Below are positions 1 to 7,313 of a DNA stretch of 16,367 bases, piece by piece (positions within the stretch are counted from its first letter, which is position 1; every line of letters starts with the position of its first letter). The stretch lies in contig KN880752.1 of NCBI GenBank assembly GCA_000934385.1, forward strand, positions 8,069 to 24,435, written 5' to 3'. The DNA comes from Cylindrobasidium torrendii FP15055 ss-10. Lineage: Eukaryota > Basidiomycota > Agaricomycetes > Agaricales > Physalacriaceae. The translations under genes were made by a program, and so were the position numbers. The notes beneath the pieces are model-generated. The model saw only the letters and a program-made list of their open reading frames with translations. It searched no databases and was not told where the DNA came from.

Positions 1-498
1 CTCACAGGTGTTGTGACGCGGCACCAATATCCATATCCCGCAATGCCACCAATCAGACTTCGCACGGCCGACCCCCTTCTCGTCGTCTTGAGAGCCCGCA
101 CTCTGCTTTCTGAGCGTGGCTCCGCCGTGAAGGGCCCTGCATTGGAGGCACTCGCGTGCGCGACGGGGAATTATTTAGGCAGTGTATCGTTTGAACGACA
201 CCCTCCGGTTCCCATCCCTCCGTTGTTGGCAGTTCCTAGTGCTTGCCAGCAAAAACCAAGTGCGCTCATTTGCACGAAACGAAACATCAACCGCGCACGC
301 GGGTCATTGACCACATCGGCAACTTCGAATGCGAAACCTCTGCTTTCGTCCAAGCGCCAGCGCTCAGCCTTACCTGCCGAGAGCCCTTCATCCAAGCGCT
401 CTCGAAGAGTGCGGCCTTCCATCCCGGTCCGTCGAAATCCTCCTCGTGCTGCTAAGAGCAAGACTGTATGCCTTCCCCATGCACGCGGACCGCGATGA
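1..498 (+). CDS. Family A hypothetical protein, C-terminal part (5' end outside window)
   Basis: The frame is open from base 1 and ends at a stop at 496-498, giving about 165 residues. No start is visible, so the gene is cut by the window edge. The first residues (LTGVVTRHQYPYP, then IRLRTADP and LRAR) match residues 148-180 of the complete protein encoded at 14820-15825 (VTGTVTKHEHPYP, IRLRSADP, VRAS). The C-terminal tail also matches: KRSRR, then P-x-RRNPPRAAKSK here against KRS, then PPRRNPSRAAKTK there. The middle, roughly residues 40-105, is not conserved. The tail is very basic (KRQR, SKRSRR, RRNP), which suggests nuclear localisation or nucleic-acid binding; that is inference. I do not recognise the family. 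An unseen intron in the non-conserved middle cannot be excluded. Confidence 0.65.
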   Translation, partial: LTGVVTRHQYPYPAMPPIRLRTADPLLVVLRARTLLSERGSAVKGPALEALACATGNYLGSVSFERHPPVPIPPLLAVPSACQQKPSALICTKRNINRARGSLTTSATSNAKPLLSSKRQRSALPAESPSSKRSRRVRPSIPVRRNPPRAAKSKTVCLPHARGPR

Positions 499-1047
499 CC
501 TGGTACATGTATGATATCGAACATGCGTTTCTGGAGGTCTGACCTCTGGGTGGCGATGGCTCGCCCTCACACTACACTTGTGTGATGTGGCGGGTCATCG
601 GTGGCAGCCACTATGCCAATGCGTTGGCGCTGGCAGGTTGTCCTACAGTTGAGTATACCTCCTGCCCTATACCCTGATAGAATTTCATGTACATGTACTA
701 TAGTATCTCAAATGCTCGCCAAGTTGACGCTTTGCGCTTTGTTGTTTAACGTTGCATTTCTTCACCGATTTACTCTTCCAGGCCCTTGTCAAGACAGCGA
801 AGCTACAGCGAGTCAATCTGGTCAGTTGGTCGATGACATTAATACGTTTGCCCTCTACAGACTGTCAGTCTGGTCGGCTGAATGACAAGGTAGCGGCAGC
901 ACGATTCCGCCGATGTCAAATTCTCGAGGCTCGCTGAATTGTACAAACAAAACCTGGTCAAAACATTTCTGACCTAGATGTTGCAATTCTCTCTTTGGCG
1001 AACGGCAGATACACTCCTCCAAAGTATGTACATGGTACAGTGCCTCT
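499..1047. other. Convergent intergenic region
   Basis: These 549 bases lie between the stop of the left-edge gene (plus) and the stop of the first aminopeptidase (minus), so they should hold two 3' UTRs. Open frames here, including one of 94 codons at 601-885, show no domain, no paralogue and no convincing promoter. A perfect 10-bp palindrome GTACATGTAC lies at 689-698. No gene is called. Confidence 0.6.
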
Positions 1048-2359
1048 TTACGCTGCACTAAGTTCTACGATATAGGCTAGCCCAAGCTTAGCAAATTCGA
1101 GCGAGTGCTCGAACGAGAACCCATTGACCTCCGTGGTGTCACCGGAGCTGTGGATGTTGGGGTTATCCGTGCCGAAGACAGTTTCGAAGGGGAATGCAGC
1201 GGGATAGCCCTCCCCGTCCCAGCTAGCATGGTCTGAGCACGCATACCCACACTGACTCTCGGTCCATCCAAATGACAGGTACTCGTCAACGAGCGCGCCA
1301 ACGAATGCAGTCAAGTCTGTGTCTGTGTTGTCGGTAATCAGCGCGACGGTCTCGTTCGTGTTTGGCTTGAAGCTTTGAGAAGATTAGCCGACTGCTTGTG
1401 CAACGATTCGGGAAACGACATACTAGCCAGTCATATCGAGGTTAAGGACGGCCTGCACTTCGACGTTATCCGAGGCGTATTGGGCAGCGATATCCTGGGA
1501 ACCGAGGAGTCCAGCCTCCTCTCCCGCATACCACATTAGCTCAACAGGCGTCGCTGGGGTGTAACCGCCTTCGACAAGGGCGCGGAAGATCTCGATGAGG
1601 TTGGTGCTGCCACTGCCGTTGTCGTCCTGGCCAGGCGCGCGTCCTGACTGAGGGTTTTGCAGGTTGATAGAATCCATGTGGGCGCCGATGATGGTGACAG
1701 GCCCATCTGAGCTGCCTGGGATATGGGCGATGATGGAGCTTTGGACGAATGAGTGGTTGAACTGCTTCGCGGTAGCCTCTGAGCCGCTGGCAATCTGAGC
1801 GACGCGTCAGTCGAGCCTTCGGGGTAGCGTGAAAGGGTGATACACACGTCGGAGAGGGTGTCCACTATCCATTTGGATGCCTCGGCGCCAGTGTCCGCTT
1901 TATAGTAGCGGTTGTTGAAGTCGCCGAGAGTAGCCAAGGTGCTCTTCAAGTTGTCGATGGATAGCGTCTCTAGGAGCGGGTTCACAGTGTCTTGCTTCGA
2001 TGCACCGGTGGGGACTAGCGTAGTATTAGGATGGTCAATATCAATGCTTTACGCGACATACACGCTGCAGCCTTCTTCGCGGATGTCCTGCTCGGCCGTT
2101 CCTTCTGTGCAGTTTCGGTGATATCGAACTTGACTAGGGTAAGGATTGACTCAATGCAAGGCTAGAGGGTGGCACTCACGAAACGCGTGTGGTTACGCAT
2201 ATACTCGAGCTTTTCATCCTCAGAGACCCATATTTCTGCGCCGGGGGAGGTGCGAATGAGACGCAACCCGTCAGCCGCCTTCTCCTTGACCTCGGCAATG
2301 GAAGGTGCGGCATACGCAGCGGTCGCGGCAAGCACGCAGGCAGCAGTAGAGAACTTCAT
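1048..2359 (-). CDS. Secreted M28 family leucine-type aminopeptidase, copy 1
   Basis: A zinc exopeptidase predicted to remove N-terminal amino acids from peptides outside the cell. Exons (minus): 2359-2180, 2128-2062, 2014-1848, 1794-1424, 1372-1048, giving 369 aa, a usual length for fungal secreted M28 aminopeptidases. Introns are 51, 47, 53 and 51 bp, in phases 0, 1, 0 and 2. Residues 1-18 form a signal peptide (MKFSTAACVLAATAAYAA), followed by a propeptide-like segment. The M28 metal site is complete: H177 and D179 (GAHMDS), D195/D196 (PGQDDNGSG), E230-E231 (WYAGEE), D258 (NLDMTG) and H310 (CSDHASW). C303 and C307 match the conserved disulfide of the Vibrio aminopeptidase type. Possible N-glycosylation sites are N56 and N151. 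The start is chosen because it opens the signal peptide 64 bp after a TATA box. Introns 1 and 4 end in AAG, supported by alignment with copy 2. It is a tandem paralogue of the gene at 3024-4363. Confidence 0.93.
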
Positions 2360-3023
2360 CGCGATACCAAATCACCGAGGAAGGAAAGGTCGGATGAGGA
2401 TGCAGACGCGTATCCGTTTCCATTTTATACTCGACCGGAAGTCAAGAAGCACATATAAGTTGGGGAATACGGCGAAGCAAGCTGTGTATTGGCTTCTCTG
2501 GCTTGGCGACGATATTCCATGAGGAAGCTGTTGTTAGCACCTTGGTGGAGTGGAGACTAATCGCGTCGAGAGCCAGGATCAACGCACGGTACAGAAGGCG
2601 TGACCGTGGCACGCCATTTCTGTGCGCATGCCCCCGATAAGCAGGTGCATGGTCGTTGTATGTTCGTATGTGGGGCACCACATAGCTGCATGCTGAGTGT
2701 ATACTCTGCCATTTGTCCGCAAGGAGTTCGGTTTCAGAGACGGACATTGGCAAAATGAAAAGAAGACGTCAAGATGATATCCGCACCTAGCAAATGACAA
2801 GTCGATAACTACTAGGGGCTATCAACTCGACCAAATTGGAGCTTCAATATTCCATTATTCAAATGCTTGTAGCGATGTCCTTACAATATCACTTGCGAAG
2901 GTTAGCGCATGCTTGTGTCCGTAAGTATTCACTCTCCTCTCGAACAAACAGTATGTGAAGTACAACAATTCCCATTCAGGTCATCCCTACATACTACACT
3001 ACAACTTCGTCCCATAATTTTGT
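2360..3023. other. Intergenic region between the two aminopeptidase genes
   Basis: These 664 bases separate the start of aminopeptidase copy 1 from the stop of copy 2. They should hold the copy 1 promoter and the copy 2 3' UTR. Two HGATAR-type motifs occur at 2635-2640 (CGATAA) and 2803-2808 (CGATAA). The minus-strand frame of 103 codons at 2442-2753 has no recognisable domain and overlaps the promoter, so it is not called. Confidence 0.6.
2423..2429 (-). promoter_or_regulatory. TATA box of aminopeptidase copy 1
   Basis: The minus strand reads GTATAAAATGG, with TATAAAA at 2429-2423. This is 64 bp upstream of the ATG at 2359, a normal distance for a fungal TATA box with a short leader. Confidence 0.65.
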
Positions 3024-4363
3024 TCATGATGTTAGCTCAACAATGAACGCAGCCCCGAGGGCCGAGAACTGGCGCGCATGGTTAATGGAGAAACCGTTGG
3101 TCGAGGTGGTGTCGCTCTGAGAGTGGATGTTAGGGTTGTGCTTCCCGTACACCTCTGAAGGGAACACGGTGGGGTATCCTTCGTCCGCCCAGCTAACGTG
3201 GTCAGAGCATCCATACCCACAGTCGCTGTCAACCCAGCCGATAGTGAGATACTCGCCGACCAAGAGTTTGACAAACTTGGTCAGGTCGGTGTTGGTGTCG
3301 CCAGTGAACAGCGCGATGACTTCGGTCGTTCCAGGCTTGGTGCTACGACGAACATTAACACTTGGAGGTGGTGAACGATGAGAGAATGAAACGCACTAGC
3401 CAGTCATGTCGAAGTTCATCACCGCCTGGACCTTGACACCGTTCGCGCTATACTGCGCTGCGATGTCCTGCGATCCAAGAAGTCCAAGTTCCTCGCCTGC
3501 GTACCACATGAACTCGACGGGCGTCTTGGGGACATACTTAGCCTCGACCAGGACGCGGAAGAGTTCGATGAGTGAAACCGAGCCACTGCCGTTGTCGTCC
3601 TGACCAGGCGCACGGGCGGTGGAAGCATCGCGAGTGTTGATGTTAATGGAGTCCAAGTGTCCACCGACGATAAGCACAGGTCCATCTGACTTTCCAGGAA
3701 TACGCGCAATGACAGAGCTCTGCGCAAAGGAGTGGCTGAATTGCTTGACGGTGATGTTGGTGTAGGACGCTGCCTGCGTAATCTATGCGGAGAGCACTGG
3801 TTAGTGGGTGCCGCGCGACTTGAGGTGTCGTAGAGAAGACTAACGTTTTTGACGGTGTTAGCAATCCAGGCCGACGCCGCTACTCCGGTGCTCGACTTGT
3901 AGTATCGGTTGTTGAAATCACCAAGTGTTTTCAGGTTGGCTGACATTTTGTCGGTAGACAGAGTCTTGATGATGGGGTTCACCACTGCTTGTTGAGAGGC
4001 CGCCGACGGGACTGAAGACCAGATCAACACAGTATGCATAGGAATCAGAGTGAGCCTTACAGGCAGCTGCCGCCCTCGAAGCCGCCTTGAGCGCAGGGCG
4101 TTCAATTTGGGATGATTCGGTCACATCAATCTTTGAGCGAAGGCGTCAGCCATGGTACACCCCAAGCATCCCTATGCAGGACTCACGAAGCGTGTGTGGT
4201 TACGAAGAAACTCGAAAACCTCCGCCTCAGTCGCCCAAACCTCTGAGTCCGGAGAGGTACGGAGGAGTCGAAGACCTTCAGCGGCCTTCTCCTTGATGTC
4301 CGCGATGGAATACGCGGCTTGGGCGATGGCCGCGAGAGAGCTGACAATGGCGAAGAGCTTCAT
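3024..4363 (-). CDS. Secreted M28 family leucine-type aminopeptidase, copy 2
   Basis: Same predicted role as the copy at 1048-2359: an extracellular zinc aminopeptidase. Exons (minus): 4363-4187, 4130-4061, 4011-3845, 3782-3397, 3342-3024, giving 372 aa. The four introns (56, 49, 62 and 54 bp) fall at the same protein positions and in the same phases (0, 1, 0, 2) as in copy 1, which shows tandem duplication of an already spliced gene. The signal peptide is residues 1-17 or so (MKLFAIVSSLAAIAQAA). Metal ligands are intact: H180, D182, D200/D201, E235-E236, D263 and H315, with disulfide cysteines C308 and C312. Exon 3 is 167 nt in both copies; exon 4 is 15 nt longer here, with an insertion just after the HLD motif (INTRDASTARAPG). 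The ATG at 4363 is the first one and opens the signal peptide. The two copies share most motifs but are well diverged, so the duplication is not recent. Confidence 0.93.
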
Positions 4364-4413
4364 GTGTGACAACCGCTACAAATCAAGCTGCACCTTCGTT
4401 TGCCTTGCCAGCC

Positions 4414-4421
4414 TTATATAT
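4414..4421 (-). promoter_or_regulatory. TATA box of aminopeptidase copy 2
   Basis: The minus strand reads CATATATAAGG, with TATATAAG at 4421-4414, about 50 bp upstream of the ATG at 4363. Position and sequence fit a core promoter. Confidence 0.6.
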
Positions 4422-4616
4422 GTCGGACCGTCTCCTCTGCGAGCACATGGCTGCATGGCGAGAGCATGGAAATGGCGGAGATCGCCCTGTGCACACAGCC
4501 AAACATTTGCTTAGCAGTTCCCGTTGGACTTGTGCTACGCGCGCGGTGACCGTATTCAGCCCTCCTGAGGCTGGCACTTAACCAACATCCGCCAGTGATT
4601 CCTGGATAGTGCGACG

Positions 4617-5005
4617 AGATAGACCTCGACCATATGGCTCGGTGGCGTGCTTTGTAGTCGTAGAATCCTTGGGACGTCGTCCAAGGGGAACGTATACCGG
4701 AAGGATCTCTAGCATCATGAGGAGATAACGCTATGAAATGCGGTTCTTCGAAAGAAGCAAGCCCAAAAGGAAGAAGGAACATAATGTGCACATACTCGTA
4801 CATGTGCGTCGACAATGCGTGGTGAGTGCCATAGCCATGAATGGTAATAACATTCGCAATTGAGGCATTGTTGTTAGCATTTTGTCGTCGAATTATCAGG
4901 GCGATGATTGGAAAATGCGAGGTCGTCGGCGTAACTTCAATCTCAGACTCGAAATCCGCCTTTCTTACCTCCATCCAAGACAGAGCTACTAGCCGCGCCA
5001 GATAA
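4617..5005. promoter_or_regulatory. Cluster of GATA-factor-like motifs upstream of aminopeptidase copy 2
   Basis: Four HGATAR matches lie 250-640 bp upstream of the copy 2 start: AGATAG at 4617-4622, AGATAA at 4723-4728, TGATAA (minus strand) at 4893-4898 and AGATAA at 5000-5005. Fungal AreA/Nit2-type GATA factors bind such sites and activate extracellular protease genes when nitrogen is poor. The motif is short and occurs often by chance, so the assignment is tentative. Confidence 0.3.
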
Positions 5006-5104
5006 AACCGCGCTGATGATGAATGACCAGAGTATTTTGACCTGGACCATACAGCGATGCACCAGACTGTTGCGTATTCATCCTCAGCCTTCTGCCATTC
5101 TCGC

Positions 5105-5121
5105 CAGCTGCAGTGCAGCTG
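5105..5121. repeat. Perfect 17-bp palindrome with two CAGCTG boxes
   Basis: The sequence is CAGCTGCAGTGCAGCTG: 8-bp arms around one central base. Each arm contains CAGCTG, an E-box of the CANNTG class, so it could be a protein-binding site or a chance palindrome. Confidence 0.4.
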
Positions 5122-5904
5122 CAGACTCGGCCGGCAGTGTAGCCTGCTATTGTGTCAGTGAGCAAGATACAAGTAGGATGGGCTGCACAGAGGCCAAGTT
5201 ATCACCGGCAAGGAATGCTAGGGACAATGATGGCGGTAATGGACGTTCTGTTCGAATATGAAGACCGAGAACGCATAGTTCAACGTTCAGACGTGGTCTC
5301 ATGGGTGGCCACGTCTTCAACAATGGAAGTGCTGATATATCCTATTGTCCGGAGCCTGCTCTTAGTCTCGGGTCGCTAAGTAGGTCGTGGTGCAAGGGTG
5401 CGTTGGCCTCAATAGGCAAGTACCTCAGGTGTGGCGAGAACTATACAGTCAGTTCGGCAAATGCCGACGCGCTTCCAGCACTCATCAACGCGTAAGTTAA
5501 AGCTCGAGTAGTTGAGTTGCCTACTGGTTGCCTATAAGTTATTTGTTTTTCTCTTGTGCGATCAATGCCTGAAACATTTATCCCGGACTCGAGGTGCACA
5601 ATGAGAAGGGTAACTCAGCTTCAAGTCATTAGACTTGAACGTAGAACGTTGAACATTGACCGAGTGTTGACCGCTTGTCTTTGGCACTATCTCGTACCGG
5701 TAGACCAATCCGCTTCATGTTATGCAGCGTCTACCTATAAAACGATGCACTATAAATTCCCAAACTCCAAGTTCGCTGTCTAGGAAATGGGACGAAACCT
5801 TGGCACGTCCATACCTCTCTAAACTTAGCTACCCATACCCGTTCTCTCTGCACACTATGCGGGGTTTGACACGTCTAATGCATAGTCGAAGTCTTCCTTC
5901 GACA

Positions 5905-5932
5905 TACTATCCTGGCCCCGGATATGAAACAG
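5905..5932 (+). repeat. Left 28-bp terminal inverted repeat
   Basis: Perfect inverted match to 6530-6557. The repeat is itself partly palindromic, with TATCC and GGATA around TGGCCCC. It is directly preceded by a small hairpin (GTCGAAG/CTTCGAC at 5885-5903). Confidence 0.75.
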
Positions 5933-6333
5933 TGGCCAGAAATGAAACACTGGCAATCGATGCCCTCTCGCGCCCGTTTCTTTTGCTCAAAAGCCATGAG
6001 ATAATAGATTTTAGGTCTCCTGGTATGGCTAAACACATTGGTGGCATGTTATGTTGAATATTACGTGCCTTTGGACATCAAAAAATCCATTCGGTGGCAA
6101 AATCGAGTAGATCCCGGTATATTGGGATTGTTATGCATAAGAGGGCTGATTCTTTGCTACTATATGAGCTGAATACTCCTTTACTTGTATTAAAACCATT
6201 TATCTGGGCAGAAAAGTCAATGAGGACAGTAGCCTCGACATCGATTGTGTGCCCCGCCAGCCTTCTGATGATCCTTTGATCGGCATCTCGGCATGCTTTT
6301 GGGCTCTTCGCTGGAGCCTGGCGGGGGAGCGTC

Positions 6334-6362
6334 ATGGCATTGATGGCATAGATCAATGCCAT
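6334..6362. repeat. Hairpin with perfect 11-bp arms
   Basis: Arms ATGGCATTGAT (6334-6344) and ATCAATGCCAT (6352-6362) flank a 7-nt loop. It lies inside the TIR-bounded element; its function is unknown. Confidence 0.55.
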
Positions 6363-6529
6363 CACAGGCGCCACTGTTTCATTGCCCCGCCATTTTTGTA
6401 TCTTCCCTCTGGGTAGCGAAATAAATGCAGAAAAAATTACAGTGTCCTGAGAGCCATTGTAACATAAATGTCCCGGGATATCGAGGGTTCACACGGTATC
6501 GCTGAGGTGTTGTGGCCGGATCGAGCTGG

Positions 6530-6557
6530 CTGTTTCATATCCGGGGCCAGGATAGTA
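6530..6557 (-). repeat. Right 28-bp terminal inverted repeat
   Basis: Exact reverse complement of 5905-5932 with no mismatch. Similarity stops at once outside the outer edge, as expected for an element boundary. Inside, the copies differ by a 3-base TGG present only on the left. Confidence 0.75.
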
Positions 6558-7313
6558 ACTCCTGCTCGGCAGAATGGGCCACGACTCTGCGAGGCCACAG
6601 CCATTCCACCCAAAAATAGCATGGCTATCTTCAGAACAATGAAAAATCGCCTTAATCTTGCCCGATGCGGACCGATGATCGACCGACAACTTTGCGGGTG
6701 CCACTCGTTTGTGCAGACCTATTCATATTCGGGCCATCGAAAGAGTTATTAAATCTCAAGAATAAGAGCTCCTTCGATTTCATGCACATGTACTACTTAT
6801 CCCACTTACCGTGTATTTGATAGCTCTTCTTGCCTAATCAGCAACCTGATTCTCTCCCAAGTCAGAACGCCGTCGAGGACTCGAAAAGATAGTTAGACGC
6901 ATTCGAGTCAAATAAACTATTTATCCAACAAACAGTCCCGAGTACGGACCGTCTATACCCTTCGAACCCCCGTCGGCCCGTTTTTGCTTGTCTACATGAG
7001 TCGAACGTGATTTCACTCCACACTTCGCAGGTCCCAAACTCCATGAAATAATGATACCACAACCTCTATACCAAAGAACAAGAAAGAAAACGCATACTTA
7101 TAGGATACATAACCTACTGTCCAAGATCGTAAACTGTACTTAGCTTACCTTTATGTTATTATACTATACTATACGTATAATATAGAACCAGAAACGGAAT
7201 AATGAACGTGATGCATGGGATGAAAATGCATATGCTGATCCTCGGTGTATGCGTATATGTAACTAGAGCGAACGATAGCTATACGAAAACAACGTTCTAA
7301 CGAAACGCTGGCC
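6558..7313. other. Intergenic region downstream of the disordered-protein gene
   Basis: About 750 bases between the right end of the TIR element and the stop of the minus-strand gene at 7314. The part nearest the gene is AT-rich and should hold its 3' UTR and poly(A) site. An AT-rich inverted repeat (ATTATAC at 7158-7164, GTATAAT at 7175-7181) lies there. No coding frame is supported. Confidence 0.55.

Larger units (their letters stand above)
4364..5904. other. Long intergenic region upstream of aminopeptidase copy 2
   Basis: About 1.5 kb without a convincing gene. The first part contains the copy 2 promoter. The longest frame is 186 codons on the minus strand (4974-4414). Its ATG has no clear promoter, its product (MEVRKADFESEIEV at the start) matches nothing I recognise, and its stop lies in the copy 2 TATA box, so chance is the simplest reading. 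A 17-bp palindrome is at 5105-5121 and a 7-bp-arm hairpin at 5885-5903. TATA-like TATAAA strings near 5736-5757 are not followed by a recognisable coding exon. Confidence 0.5.
5905..6557. mobile_element. Putative non-autonomous DNA transposon (MITE-like, TIR element)
   Basis: A perfect 28-bp inverted repeat bounds this 653-bp segment: 5905-5932 begins TACTATCCTGGCCCC and ends ATATGAAACAG; 6530-6557 is its exact reverse complement. The outermost bases are TA at both ends. If TA is the target duplication, the true TIR is 26 bp starting CTATCCTGG, as in Tc1/mariner-like insertions. A 13-bp motif ATGAAACAGTGGC recurs in subterminal positions in inverted orientation, like transposase-binding repeats. 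The interior has a strong hairpin at 6334-6362 and only weak frames (98 codons at 6374-6078, minus; 61 codons at 6622-6437, minus, crossing the right end). None resembles a transposase, so it would need one supplied from elsewhere. An old solo inverted repeat of other origin is possible. Confidence 0.5.

Noticed and set aside
3419..4105. 228-codon minus-strand frame spanning aminopeptidase copy 2
   Set aside because: It is correct only over exon 3, then runs through intron 3 in the wrong frame. The spliced model restores all M28 motifs.
5722..6057. 111-codon plus frame entering the TIR element
   Set aside because: The YYPGPGYET peptide shared with the minus frame near 6540 is only the translated TIR, not a protein homology.
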